Shown: positions 20,559 to 28,756, numbered from the stretch's first letter. The stretch: 59,361 bases of DNA from Dolichospermum sp. FACHB-1091 (GCF_014697585.1 NZ_JACJSB010000030.1:1-59361); one strand, 5' to 3'. The notes: generated from the letters alone by a model not told the origin. Numbers and translations are program-made.

Positions 20559-23537
20559 ATGGTATTACAAGTAGAAAGCAACAAATACGAAGAGAAAACC
20601 CAAGAAATTGCTAGACAGGTTTTAGCTGTTACCCAGGAAAATCGCTCATTTTTAGCTGCTTTACGCGACCAAATGCGCTGGGACGATAAATTACTCGACT
20701 GGGCTATGAGTAACCCCGGTTTACGAGTACAATTATTTCGCTTCATAGATACTTTACCCGCTTTACATAGTAAATCAGAAATTGCGTCCCATTTACAAGA
20801 ATATTTGGGAGATGAATCAGTAGAATTACCAGCAGCTTTAAAAGCAATTTTGAACTTTGCTAACCCGGATTCTATGCCCGCACAGGTAGCAGCGACAACC
20901 GTGGGAACTGCTGTGCAAACTTTAGCACATAAATATATTTCAGGCGAAAATATTAAACAAGTCATCAAAACCGTTGAAAGACTGAGAAAAGATAAAATGG
21001 CTTTCACCATTGACTTACTTGGTGAAGCGGTAATTACGGAAATAGAGGCACAATCTTATTTAGAAAGATACCTGGAATTAATGCAGCAGTTGGTGGAAGC
21101 ATCACAAAATTGGGCGAAAATTCCAGCTATTGACGAAGCAGACGGCGAAAATATCCCCAAAGTCCAGGTTTCTGTCAAATTAACGGCGTTTTATTCCCAA
21201 TTTGACCCTTTAGATGCTGAAGGTAGTGAAGCGAGAGTAAGCGAACATATTCGGACTTTACTCCGTCGTGCCAAAGAATTAGGTACAGCAGTCCATTTTG
21301 ATATGGAACAATACGCCTATAAAGATATTACTTTCACCATTCTCAAAAAACTTTTACTAGAAGCGGAATTTCGTCAACGTACCGATATTGGTATGACCAT
21401 TCAAGCATATCTCCGCGACAGCGAACAGGACGCTAGAGAAATCATTGCTTGGTTAAAACAACGGGGTTATCCTCTTACTATTCGCTTGGTTAAAGGTGCG
21501 TATTGGGACCAGGAAACCATCAAAGCCGCTCAAAAACATTGGCCGCAACCAGTTTATCATGATAAAGTGGCGACAGATGCCAATTTTGAAGCTATTACCC
21601 AGTTATTGCTAGAAAATCATCAGTATGTCTATTCTGCCATAGGTAGTCATAATGTGCGATCGCAATCTCGCGCCATAGCCATTGCGGAAAGTCTTCAAGT
21701 TCCCCGTCGTCGCTTTGAAATGCAAGTGCTTTACGGCATGGGTGATAAAATAGCTAAAGCCTTGGTAGATAAGGGTTATCGCGTCCGGGTCTATTGTCCC
21801 TACGGTGACTTATTACCGGGAATGGCTTATTTAATTCGCAGGTTGTTGGAAAATACCGCAAATAGCTCCTTTTTACGCCAAAATTTAGAAAATCGTCCCG
21901 TTGAGGAGTTGTTAGCACCACCAATACCAGTTCTAGCTTCCCCCTCGCTTGCGGGGGGGACTGAGGGGGGGTTCTGCGGTGTAGCAGATACCGATTTTGC
22001 AAAGGAAGAAAGCAGGGATAGTTCGCGTTTAGCTTTTGATGGTGTACGTCCGCAGTTGGGTAAAACTTATTTACCATTCATTAATGGGGAATATGTAAAT
22101 ACGACAACTTTTGTAGATTCTCTTAACCCTTCTAACTTTAGTCAAATTGTCGGTAAAGTAGGTTTACTTAGCATTGAACAAGCTGAGGAAGCAATGAAAT
22201 TTGCTAAAGCTGCTTTTCCCGCTTGGAAAAAAACTCCCGTTAAACAACGTGCTGATATTTTGCGTCAAGCTGGGGCGTTAATGGAACAAAGACGCGCTGA
22301 ACTTTCGGCTTGGATAGTTTTGGAAGTAGGAAAACCCGTCAAGGAAGCTGACGCAGAAGTTTCCGAAGCAATTGATTTTTGTCTTTATTACGCTGAGGAA
22401 ATGGAAAGGCTGGATAAAGGTATAATTTACGATGTTCTTGGCGAAACTAATCGTTATATTTACCAGCCCAAAGGAATCGCAATTGTAATTTCTCCTTGGA
22501 ATTTTCCTCTAGCTATTGCTTGCGGTATGACCGTCGCTGCTTTGGTTTCAGGAAATTGTACTCTACTCAAACCTGCGGAAACTTCTTCTGTAATTACAGC
22601 AAAATTTACAGAAATATTAATAGAAGCAGGAATCCCTAAAGGTGTTTTTCAATACGTCCCTGGTAAAGGTTCTCAAGTCGGTGCTTATTTGGTAAATCAT
22701 CCTGATACTCATGTTATTGCTTTTACTGGTTCTCAGGAAGTAGGATGTAGAATTTACGCAGAAGCCGCCATCTTAAAACCTGGTCAAAAGCACCTCAAAA
22801 AAGTGATTGCGGAAATGGGAGGCAAAAATGCCATCATTGTTGATGAAAGTGCTGATTTAGACCAAGCTGTTGTCGGCGTTGTGCAATCTGCTTTTGGTTA
22901 TAGTGGACAAAAATGTTCTGCTTGTTCACGGGTAATTGTGCTTGAACCTATTTATGATGCTTTTGTAGAAAGGTTGGTAGAAGCGACAAAATCTTTAAAT
23001 ATTGGAGAAGCGGATTTACCCAGTACCCAAGTAGGTCCAGTAATTGACGCTAATGCCCAAGATCGCATTTTAGAATATATTGAAGAGGGCAAAAAAGAAG
23101 CTAAATTAGCTTTAGAGTTACCTGCACCCACCCAAGGATATTTTATCGGTCCTGTGATTTTTTCAGAAGTACCCGCAAATGGAGTTATTGCACAACAGGA
23201 AATATTTGGACCTGTTTTAGCTGTAATTAGAGTTAAAGATTTTCAAGAAGCTTTAGAAGTTGCCAATAACACAAATTACGCTTTAACAGGTGGTCTTTAT
23301 TCTCGTACCCCTTCCCACATTGAACAAGCGCAAGCTGAATTTGAAGTAGGGAACTTATACATTAACCGAAATATAACTGGTGCAATAGTATCTCGTCAAC
23401 CTTTCGGTGGATTTAAACTTTCTGGAGTCGGTTCAAAAGCAGGAGGACCAGATTATCTTTTGCAATTCCTAGAACCACGCCATATCACAGAAAACATCCA
23501 ACGTCAAGGTTTTGCGCCAATTGAAGGTAATGAATAA
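20559..23537 (+). CDS. putA: PutA-like bifunctional proline dehydrogenase / delta-1-pyrroline-5-carboxylate dehydrogenase
   Basis: The 992-residue enzyme oxidises proline to glutamate. Residues 60-440 are the FAD proline dehydrogenase barrel (VSVKLTAFYSQFDPL, VHFDMEQYAYKDIT, RLVKGAYWDQE, YCPYGDLLPGMAYLIRRLLE). Residues 500-985 are an aldehyde dehydrogenase, with VISPWNFPLAIACG, VIAFTGSQEVGCR, IAEMGGKNAI holding the general-base Glu, and catalytic C786 in SGQKCSACSR. There is no N-terminal ribbon-helix-helix DNA-binding domain, so it is not a repressor. Between the two halves, about residues 458-485 are encoded by an intergenic-type palindromic repeat carried in frame (see the repeat entry). 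The function should survive because it sits in the linker. The ATG is at 20559. Confidence 0.95.
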   Translation: MVLQVESNKYEEKTQEIARQVLAVTQENRSFLAALRDQMRWDDKLLDWAMSNPGLRVQLFRFIDTLPALHSKSEIASHLQEYLGDESVELPAALKAILNFANPDSMPAQVAATTVGTAVQTLAHKYISGENIKQVIKTVERLRKDKMAFTIDLLGEAVITEIEAQSYLERYLELMQQLVEASQNWAKIPAIDEADGENIPKVQVSVKLTAFYSQFDPLDAEGSEARVSEHIRTLLRRAKELGTAVHFDMEQYAYKDITFTILKKLLLEAEFRQRTDIGMTIQAYLRDSEQDAREIIAWLKQRGYPLTIRLVKGAYWDQETIKAAQKHWPQPVYHDKVATDANFEAITQLLLENHQYVYSAIGSHNVRSQSRAIAIAESLQVPRRRFEMQVLYGMGDKIAKALVDKGYRVRVYCPYGDLLPGMAYLIRRLLENTANSSFLRQNLENRPVEELLAPPIPVLASPSLAGGTEGGFCGVADTDFAKEESRDSSRLAFDGVRPQLGKTYLPFINGEYVNTTTFVDSLNPSNFSQIVGKVGLLSIEQAEEAMKFAKAAFPAWKKTPVKQRADILRQAGALMEQRRAELSAWIVLEVGKPVKEADAEVSEAIDFCLYYAEEMERLDKGIIYDVLGETNRYIYQPKGIAIVISPWNFPLAIACGMTVAALVSGNCTLLKPAETSSVITAKFTEILIEAGIPKGVFQYVPGKGSQVGAYLVNHPDTHVIAFTGSQEVGCRIYAEAAILKPGQKHLKKVIAEMGGKNAIIVDESADLDQAVVGVVQSAFGYSGQKCSACSRVIVLEPIYDAFVERLVEATKSLNIGEADLPSTQVGPVIDANAQDRILEYIEEGKKEAKLALELPAPTQGYFIGPVIFSEVPANGVIAQQEIFGPVLAVIRVKDFQEALEVANNTNYALTGGLYSRTPSHIEQAQAEFEVGNLYINRNITGAIVSRQPFGGFKLSGVGSKAGGPDYLLQFLEPRHITENIQRQGFAPIEGNE
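21936..22015. repeat. GC-rich palindromic repeat inserted in frame within putA
   Basis: The DNA reads CTTCCCCCTCGCTTGCGGGG and continues GGGGACTGAGGGGGGG, which matches the intergenic repeat at 33530-33575 (CTTCCCCCCGCTGCGGGGGG then ATTGAGGGGGG). Translated, it gives a low-complexity stretch around PSLAGGTEGGF in the linker of PutA, without breaking the frame. The C/G homopolymer composition is unlike the surrounding coding sequence. Its right boundary is not sharp. Confidence 0.75.
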
Positions 23538-23559
23538 TTAATTTGTAGGAGTTTATAAA

Positions 23560-23590
23560 TATCCCCGACTTCTTTAAGAGGTTGGGGATA
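23560..23590. terminator. Hairpin repeat between convergent putA and PIN genes (possible bidirectional terminator)
   Basis: The arms TATCCCCGACTTCTT and AAGAGGTTGGGGATA pair over most of their length around a tiny loop. The unit belongs to the dispersed ATCCCCGACTTCTT family; another copy lies at 38847-38879. It sits 23 bases after the putA stop and six bases before the end of the PIN gene, so it could stop transcription in both directions, though neither side has a strong T tract. Confidence 0.6.
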
Positions 23591-23595
23591 TAAAA

Positions 23596-24552
23596 TTAAT
23601 ATGATGTGAGTTTAATTATAAATTGATCAAAATATCTGCTTATCTCATTAACCAAAATCTTATAATTCAAGTCAGAAAAATCAATATCTTGATTAGCTGG
23701 TTGAGTAGTAAGTTTAATAGTTAATTCTTTCGTATGTTGTAAAGCAATAATTAAAGATTGACGTGATATATTAAGAGAGTTACATTCTGTAAAACAACTA
23801 TTGATATAATTATCATCTAAAGTTAACTTTTCAGCTAAAATTGCATATATTATATAGCGTATAATAGTTGCAATATCTCGTTGTACAACAGCAATTTTGT
23901 TTTCAGATTCTAGCTGATTTTGTATTTCAACTGATTGAGTAGAAATAGAATCTAAGAGATATTTTAATGAATAATTAACTAGAATATCTGTTTTATTAGT
24001 AATATTTCCAACAATTTCTATACGTTTTCTGTAATATTGAAAAAGAATTTTATAAAATTCAAGAGAGTTGCAAAAACCATAACTCAAATGACTACGAAAG
24101 TAAATAAACAAAAATGAGGTAGGTTTAACTACAGAAAAAAATTCTTTATAAGAATCCCCTAAGTTTTGAAGAGAAGTTGGAAGAGAAGATTTAATATATT
24201 CAACTTTTCTAGTAAGAATATAGTCTAATTTAAAAAATTTCGCACAAGCTAATTGTATAGATTGTTCAAAATCTTTAAGGTGATATGAATGAGCTATTTC
24301 TAAAATTCTATCATCAATAATACAAACTTTCATGACAGATCGAATTTCAGATATAGCCTCCCAAGCAATCTCAAATCCTCCGTTATCTCTACCAACATCA
24401 AAGATTTTATTGAGGGTTGTAAGTGTTACATAACCCTCTACTTGTTTAGTTTCAATTAATTCCCAAATTTTTGATGAATCTTCTATAAATGGATCTCTTT
24501 CGAGCAGAATATCTAGAAGAATATCATCATCTAATAAAACTTTTCTGATCAT
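23596..24552 (-). CDS. PIN-domain protein with an unrecognised C-terminal extension
   Basis: The first 140 residues form a PIN ribonuclease-like domain: LLDDDILLDILLERDPF replaces the usual DTNVLLD, with acidic residues kept, then LTTLNKIFDVGRDNGG and the late KDFEQSIQLACAKFFKLDYILTR, whose acidic positions are the expected metal ligands. This resembles VapC-type toxins. The remaining 180 residues are helical with FLFIYFRSHLSYGF and RDIATIIRYIIYAILAEKL, and I do not recognise them; ordinary VapC toxins stop near 140 residues. The ATG is at 24550-24552, only 17 bases after the small gene upstream, so it is the last gene of a three-gene operon. Function as an RNase effector is inferred from the domain and context. 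Confidence 0.8.
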   Translation of the reverse strand: MIRKVLLDDDILLDILLERDPFIEDSSKIWELIETKQVEGYVTLTTLNKIFDVGRDNGGFEIAWEAISEIRSVMKVCIIDDRILEIAHSYHLKDFEQSIQLACAKFFKLDYILTRKVEYIKSSLPTSLQNLGDSYKEFFSVVKPTSFLFIYFRSHLSYGFCNSLEFYKILFQYYRKRIEIVGNITNKTDILVNYSLKYLLDSISTQSVEIQNQLESENKIAVVQRDIATIIRYIIYAILAEKLTLDDNYINSCFTECNSLNISRQSLIIALQHTKELTIKLTTQPANQDIDFSDLNYKILVNEISRYFDQFIIKLTSY

Positions 24553-24569
24553 TAGTGTTGCTCTAAATC

Positions 24570-24824
24570 CTAACTTCCATGTTTAGCAACTTCGGTATTA
24601 TTAGAATTATGTTGTTGATCTTTTTGTTTTTCAGACTTGAATAGTCCGCGTACTCGTTTTAAGTGTGGTAAATTTTCTGATCTTTCTTCTATTACCTCTA
24701 TCACTTCGGGAAGTAAATGTGCAACACCAAATAACTTTCCTGCATAAGATGTTTTCAGAAAAGCTTGTCTTTGAGCATGAGTCATTATCTCTTTTGACCC
24801 TGCCATTATTTCGTCACTACTCAT
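24570..24824 (-). CDS. Small protein of unknown function, middle gene of the GNAT/PIN operon
   Basis: I place the start at ATG 24822-24824, which overlaps the stop of the upstream gene as ATGAGTAG and would be translationally coupled; GGGGAGA lies about 13 bases upstream. That gives 84 residues: MSSDEIMAGSKEIMTHAQRQ, a central helix around LFGVAHLLPEVIEVIEERSE, and a basic, polar tail (LKRVRGLFKSEKQKDQQ). Starting at the ATG 24900-24902 would give 110 residues but overlap the previous gene by 86 bases. I recognise no family. Its size and position between an acetyltransferase and a PIN nuclease fit an antitoxin or adaptor, which is inference only. Confidence 0.6.
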   Translation of the reverse strand: MSSDEIMAGSKEIMTHAQRQAFLKTSYAGKLFGVAHLLPEVIEVIEERSENLPHLKRVRGLFKSEKQKDQQHNSNNTEVAKHGS

Positions 24825-25395
24825 ATCGCTTGGGTTCTCCCCATATTGTTTCATGTCGCTGACAAAATTCTGCTGCTGCGGTTCGTGAAAATCTGAAGCC
24901 ATATAAATCTTCTCCAGGTGTGCTACATGATAAACCAAGATACTCCATTTGTACCTTATCTCTATAGTATGGCACAGCTTTATCCAAAGCATCTAGTATA
25001 ATTAGCGGTGCTTCTGGTTTTGGTTCACAAAACTCGAAACCAACCTGTATTGCATACCAAATCAACCATTTACCAATAGGTTCAATTAATCTTGTAGCAA
25101 CATCTCCTCGACTGGTAGGGTGTGCTTCTAAATTATTTATTTCCAGAAATATAGGGGGACTCGGATCAGGATAAGTATATGGATAAAGACTATATTTTAT
25201 TAATCCCCAGATTTTATCATTATAAACAAGTTTAACTATATTTTGACAGTAAAAGGCTGTTTCATTGCAAATATTTAACCAGTTACAAGACCAATTTGTG
25301 GGCATATCATCAATAGTTGCTGGAGAAATAAAAGCAACTTCCTCAGCGTTGGATTCAATTAAAACTTTTACGTGATAACTTCCGATAGTAGTCAA
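24817..25395 (-). CDS. GNAT-like acetyltransferase, first gene of the GNAT/small/PIN operon
   Basis: The 192-residue product has the GNAT outline. A strand at KIWGLIKYSLYPYTY is followed by IFLEINNLEAHPTSRGDVAT, the equivalent of the beta4 strand and the acetyl-CoA pyrophosphate loop (HPTSRG matches the usual HPEYRGKG loosely). Next come a helix RLIEPIGKWLIWYAIQ and a late APLIILDALDKAVPYYRDK segment typical of the family's final strands. The cofactor loop is degenerate, so activity is uncertain. The start is TTG 25393-25395, supported by GAAGGG about ten bases ahead; no in-frame ATG follows for 30 residues. GNAT toxins paired with small antitoxins are known, but their partners usually precede them and are ribbon-helix-helix proteins, which the small gene here is not. 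Confidence 0.7.
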   Translation of the reverse strand: MTTIGSYHVKVLIESNAEEVAFISPATIDDMPTNWSCNWLNICNETAFYCQNIVKLVYNDKIWGLIKYSLYPYTYPDPSPPIFLEINNLEAHPTSRGDVATRLIEPIGKWLIWYAIQVGFEFCEPKPEAPLIILDALDKAVPYYRDKVQMEYLGLSCSTPGEDLYGFRFSRTAAAEFCQRHETIWGEPKRYE

Positions 25396-25502
25396 TTTGT
25401 TTTACACCCTTCTTACAATTACTTTACAATCTCAAAATTATACATTGATATCTTAGCCTTTTACAAAACAATAAGGATTTATTGAGTATTTAATATTCAA
25501 TA

Positions 25503-25600
25503 ACTCAAGATTGATCTTCTTCCCAACTAAACAAAGACTCAAATTCACCAGATTCAGCAAAAGTAATTGCAACTATTAAGAATTGATGCAAATTGATCCT
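25503..25600 (-). pseudogene. Fragment of a small acidic protein gene
   Basis: On the minus strand the frame reads LIVAITFAESGEFESLFSWE and then EDQS before a TGA at about 25507-25509. The phrase AITFAESGEFE resembles the N terminus of small cyanobacterial proteins (ITFAEAGEFETA-type), here interrupted and lacking both an obvious start and the rest of the domain. I regard it as a decayed fragment; the family match is from memory and weak. Confidence 0.35.
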
Positions 25601-25659
25601 AATTTTACCAGTATAATTTCCCGCTTACAGGGGTAATTTATGAATTACCCTTAGTCAAA

Positions 25660-25712
25660 AATGAACTACGTTCGCGTAGCGTCCCGTAGGGATAGAAGCG
25701 AAGAACATGAAG
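25660..25712. repeat. GCGTAGCG-type dispersed palindromic repeat
   Basis: The words ACGTTCGCGTAGCGTCCCG, then TAGGGATAGAAGCGAAGAAC belong to a short palindromic family. A related string (GTTCGCGTAGCGTGCCGAAG) lies at 53614-53633. Copies like these are scattered through Nostocales spacers. Confidence 0.6.
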
Positions 25713-25737
25713 GTATCTGTAGGTTTTTAATATCCCT

Positions 25738-25785
25738 ATCCTGTAAATCCTTAAATCCTAGATATCCTGTTTCTGACAAATTATG
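25738..25785. repeat. Dispersed ATCCTG-rich repeat, copy 2
   Basis: TATCCCTATCCTGTAAATCC, then TTAAATCCTAGATATCCTGT and TTCTGACA, parallel the copy at 1498-1545. It lies about 45 bases before the toxin-tail gene and so may overlap that gene's promoter. Confidence 0.6.
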
Positions 25786-25828
25786 ATATTTTGATGTTAA
25801 AATATAAAATCAGGGTTTATCTATATTT

Positions 25829-26038
25829 ATGGGTAAAAAAGGTGATATTAAACAAATTGATGCAATTGCGAGAGAATTTGGTATGTTAGGGAAAGAAAGA
25901 AAAGCTTTTGGTAGATTTCTGGAGCAAGAAAAAAGAAATGGTTATGGTGGAACTTTAAATGATAGAGGTGATTTTACTTATCCAGAACTGCGTCAGAAAG
26001 CTAAAGAATTTTTAGAGGATATTAATTATGACTCCTAA
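25829..26038 (+). CDS. Stand-alone polymorphic-toxin-tail-like small protein
   Basis: This 69-residue protein is MGKKGDIKQIDAIAREFGML, a central GRFLEQEKRNGYGG, then LNDRGDFTYPELRQKAKEFL. The pattern GD...I..IAREFGM....R..FG.FLE..KR.G.GGT.N.RGDFTY.EL...A.EFL is one I know from the extreme C termini of Rhs and other polymorphic toxins, where it follows a large delivery protein. Here it is a separate gene with its own ATG at 25829. The large carrier is absent from the window. The next gene overlaps it by 11 bases, the layout of a toxin and its immunity gene. Whether it is itself toxic, or an orphaned tail that keeps an immunity partner, cannot be told from sequence. Confidence 0.7.
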   Translation: MGKKGDIKQIDAIAREFGMLGKERKAFGRFLEQEKRNGYGGTLNDRGDFTYPELRQKAKEFLEDINYDS

Positions 26039-26552
26039 AACATCTCTTGCTAATTCAATACTAGATCTAAATCAAATTACTCAACCAATTATTGGCGAAA
26101 TTTGCCATCAAGTTGCATTTAGTTATGGGGATGAATTGCTGTTAGATTTTGGTGAAATGACTGCCTACAATCATCCTAAATTATCACATTTACGCAAAGG
26201 AAGCTGGCAACTTAGCACTAGGGCTACACCTTGGTATTTAATGCTAAAAAAGGGTGTTTCCTGGAGTTCGTCTATGTTAGTAAATAATGAGAATACTGTG
26301 GAATTTGCTAAAATACAGTTACAGTGTTTAGAAAATACAAAACTGACTAATTTTGTCACTCTTGCTAATAGTAATGAGATGAAACTCATTTTATCATTTG
26401 AGGGTGATCTTAATTATGAACTAATTTTAGAACCAGATTTAGAAGATGATTCTGGGCTTGCTTATTGGGAATTAATGATGCCAAATGAGCAAATTTTAAT
26501 AGTAGGACCCGGACAGTTTTGGGAATGTAAATCAATTCATGAACCTTATTAA
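26028..26552 (+). CDS. Putative immunity-type partner of the toxin-tail protein
   Basis: The ATG at 26028 lies inside the end of the previous gene (shared ATGACTCCTAA), so translation is very likely coupled. The 174-residue product is predicted soluble and acidic, with strands such as GDELLLDFGEMTAYNHPK, WQLSTRATPWYLM, and LIVGPGQFWECK, and no signal peptide or membrane helix. I recognise no named family; a small acidic beta-rich protein next to a toxin tail fits an immunity protein, which is inference from context. An inverted repeat ATCTGAAT / ATTCAGAT follows the stop within 25 bases and might end the transcript, although there is no T run. Confidence 0.6.
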   Translation: MTPKTSLANSILDLNQITQPIIGEICHQVAFSYGDELLLDFGEMTAYNHPKLSHLRKGSWQLSTRATPWYLMLKKGVSWSSSMLVNNENTVEFAKIQLQCLENTKLTNFVTLANSNEMKLILSFEGDLNYELILEPDLEDDSGLAYWELMMPNEQILIVGPGQFWECKSIHEPY

Positions 26553-26818
26553 TCTGAATATCTAAATTCAGATAAAATCCCCAGCTTGAAATATAATTAC
26601 TAATATAATTACTAATTAAGGTGGGTAACTGCGTATTCGTGTCTAGAATAAAACTTTGTACCTTAGCATCCTAGGGAAAAATAAAAATGCTAACATCCTC
26701 AAGATAGATACCCACTCTTGGAAAATATGCCACAATGAAGGTAGAAACGTCTGTTAAAAAAACTTAACACCATTTTCTATTTTTAACTCCTGAACTCCTA
26801 TTAGCAGGGGGTGGAACT

Positions 26819-27751
26819 ATGATTAGTACAAATAACGATATCAGAATTGTTTCTTTAATTCCGAGTGCTACGGAAATTATCGCTAAACTGGGTTTATTTG
26901 ATGCTATAGTAGGCAGGTCTCATGAATGTGACTATCCTCCAGAAATCGTAAATCGTCCAGTTTGTACCCAAGCACGTTTTAATGGTCATGCTAGTAGTAC
27001 CTCTGTTCATAATCAAGTCAATGATGTATTACAATCTGCTTTAAGTATTCACAAGATCAAAGTTGATGTTTTGGAGAAATTGCACCCTACCCACATTGTC
27101 ACTCAAGACCAATGTGATGCTTTTTCTGTTACTTTACCAGAAGTAGAAGCAGCAGTTGCCCAACTTACCCACAGTTCACCCCAAATTATATCTTTACAGC
27201 CTAACACATTACAAGATGTTTGGGGTGATATTGAACGAGTTAGTCGCACTTTTGGCGTAGATTCAGTACAAATACTGGATAACTTAGAAGCCCGTATTAA
27301 AATTTGCAAGCGCAAACTCCAGGGGCTTTCTAACGCAGAAATGCCGAGGGTAGCTTGTATTGAATGGACTGATCCTTTAATAGCCGCTGCAAATTGGGTT
27401 CCTGAATTAATTAATTTAGCAGGGGGACAATCATTGTTCTGTTTGATGGGTAAACCCGCTGTTCATGTACAATGGGAAACACTAGTAGCTAGTAACCCAG
27501 ATGTAATTATTTTCATGCCTTGTGGCTTTGATTTGCAACGGACTCAGCAACAAGCTGAATTATTAACTCAACGTCCAGAATGGAAAAAACTCCACGCTGT
27601 TCAAAGTGGAAGGGTTTTCATTACCGATGGTAATGCTTATTTTAACCGTCCTGGTCCACGATTGGTAGATTCTGTGGAGATATTAGCAGAAATATTGCAT
27701 CCTGATATCTTTGATTATGGTTATCAAGGTACTGGTTGGCAACTTTTGTAA
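26819..27751 (+). CDS. BtuF-like cobalamin/iron-chelate binding protein without signal peptide
   Basis: The 310-residue product belongs to the helical-backbone metal-receptor family of periplasmic binding proteins (BtuF type): RIVSLIPSATEIIAKLGL at the N terminus, VGRSHECDYPPEI, LHPTHIVTQDQCDAF, and the second lobe with RVACIEWTDPLIAAANWVPE, NLAGG, and VFITDGNAYFNRPGPRLVDS. It lacks any signal peptide from the ATG at 26819, so it should be cytosolic. Such leaderless forms are widespread in cyanobacteria, labelled cobalamin-binding protein, and cannot be simple uptake receptors. The ribosome site CAGGGGGTGG lies directly upstream. It ends in a terminator at 27821-27849 and stands alone; ligand and role are unknown. 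Confidence 0.85.
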   Translation: MISTNNDIRIVSLIPSATEIIAKLGLFDAIVGRSHECDYPPEIVNRPVCTQARFNGHASSTSVHNQVNDVLQSALSIHKIKVDVLEKLHPTHIVTQDQCDAFSVTLPEVEAAVAQLTHSSPQIISLQPNTLQDVWGDIERVSRTFGVDSVQILDNLEARIKICKRKLQGLSNAEMPRVACIEWTDPLIAAANWVPELINLAGGQSLFCLMGKPAVHVQWETLVASNPDVIIFMPCGFDLQRTQQQAELLTQRPEWKKLHAVQSGRVFITDGNAYFNRPGPRLVDSVEILAEILHPDIFDYGYQGTGWQLL

Positions 27752-28156
27752 TTAGGGCTTGCTGAATAAACAGACAACCTTCGTACAGCTTAAAGGATTA
27801 ACAAAAAATAAATGATCAAACCCCACATCTTTCACAGTGTGGGTTTTTTGAGTTTCATAACCAATCGAATCAAAGAGCATGATATTAAATTGACGAACTC
27901 TTCTCAATCATCTGGTATTGAATCAATTAATCAGTATTTATTTTTAAATAGTTGCATTTTTTGTGGTCAGATATGGGAAACTTAGGATGTTCAGATAACC
28001 CTTCCCTCTTACGTATTCCTCGTCCTCCTAGATAACATTTATGGGCTAGGCCACGCAAGCTATCAGCAAACCCTCCCATGGGGTTTGGTAAGTTAATTGA
28101 GGATCGTACAAAATGATATGCACAGATGTCAATCTTAAATCTAGTCAGGAGTAAAC
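27752..28156. other. Spacer after the BtuF-like gene: inverted-repeat end, terminator, dispersed repeat
   Basis: The spacer opens with TTAGGGCTTGCTGAA (possible transposon end, see 27753-29064), then holds the BtuF-like terminator, a GGCCACGCAAGCTATCAGC-type dispersed repeat at about 28049-28068, and the promoter of the beta-barrel gene. I see no gene in it. Confidence 0.6.
27821..27849 (+). terminator. Intrinsic terminator after the BtuF-like gene
   Basis: Stem CCCACA / TGTGGG (27822-27827 with 27838-27843) is followed directly by six T residues. It lies about 70 bases after the stop codon and is well formed for the plus strand. Confidence 0.85.
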
Positions 28157-28756
28157 ATGAATAATATTATCATTCGTAAAAACTTTTTAGCCTTACCAGG
28201 TCTTGCGGCTTTGGCAATATTAGGTAGTGGAATTTCCGTCAATGCTCAAACAGTGTCCGAAAAAACACAATTATCCAATCAAGTAGCACAGGCGGATACT
28301 ACAACAGGTAAGTCAAATCAAAGTCCTGGTAGCTATGTCGGTATTGGTACTACTATTGGTGTAACAGGTGGGTTTTCAGCCTTGAGTGATGGTAATTTCA
28401 GCTTCATCAGTAAAATTCGGTTTACCAAATCTCTATCGGTCAGACCATCAGCAATACTGGGAAGCGACACAACCTTTCTCGTTCCTCTTACCTATGATTT
28501 TTCGATTAAACCAGTAGATCCATTTACTGAGACTGTAACTATATCTCCCTATATAGGAGTGGGTGCAGTCATTAAAACTGCTCAGAAATCTACAACTACT
28601 GATGATAAATCTGAAACTGCTGTTTTAGTAACTGGTGGTGTAGATGTACCTCTCGGTCAAAGATTCACCGCCACAGCCGCCGTAAACGCCGGATTTTTCA
28701 ATCAAACTGATGTCGGGATTTTATTAGGAGTTGGTTACAACTTCAAGGGATTTTAG
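28157..28756 (+). CDS. Exported outer-membrane beta-barrel-like protein
   Basis: The 199-residue product has an N-terminal signal peptide (NFLALPGLAALAILGSGISVNA) and then alternating short strands with Gly and aromatic residues: SYVGIGTTIGVTGGFSAL, FSFISKIRFTKSLSVRPSAI, FLVPLTYDF, VTISPYIGVGAVIK, FTATAAVNAGFF, and a C-terminal VGILLGVGYNFKGF ending in Phe. This is the pattern of a small eight-stranded outer-membrane barrel, similar to OmpA/OprF-type cyanobacterial proteins, but the family is not certain. The ATG at 28157 is preceded by AGGAGTAAAC. It lies alone between two possible transposon ends, so it may have been brought in or trapped there. Confidence 0.78.
   Translation: MNNIIIRKNFLALPGLAALAILGSGISVNAQTVSEKTQLSNQVAQADTTTGKSNQSPGSYVGIGTTIGVTGGFSALSDGNFSFISKIRFTKSLSVRPSAILGSDTTFLVPLTYDFSIKPVDPFTETVTISPYIGVGAVIKTAQKSTTTDDKSETAVLVTGGVDVPLGQRFTATAAVNAGFFNQTDVGILLGVGYNFKGF

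Larger units (their letters stand above)
25396..25828. other. Spacer between two accessory modules, with gene remnant and dispersed repeats
   Basis: This 430-base gap contains a short minus-strand coding remnant (25503-25600), a dispersed GTTCGCGTAGCGTCCCGTAGGG-type palindromic repeat at about 25670-25710, and the second ATCCTG-rich repeat at 25738-25785. The promoter of the GNAT operon should lie at its left edge. I see no intact gene. Confidence 0.55.

Noticed and set aside
20522-21010. 162-residue minus-strand frame over the start of putA
   Set aside because: Antisense shadow of a well-supported coding region.
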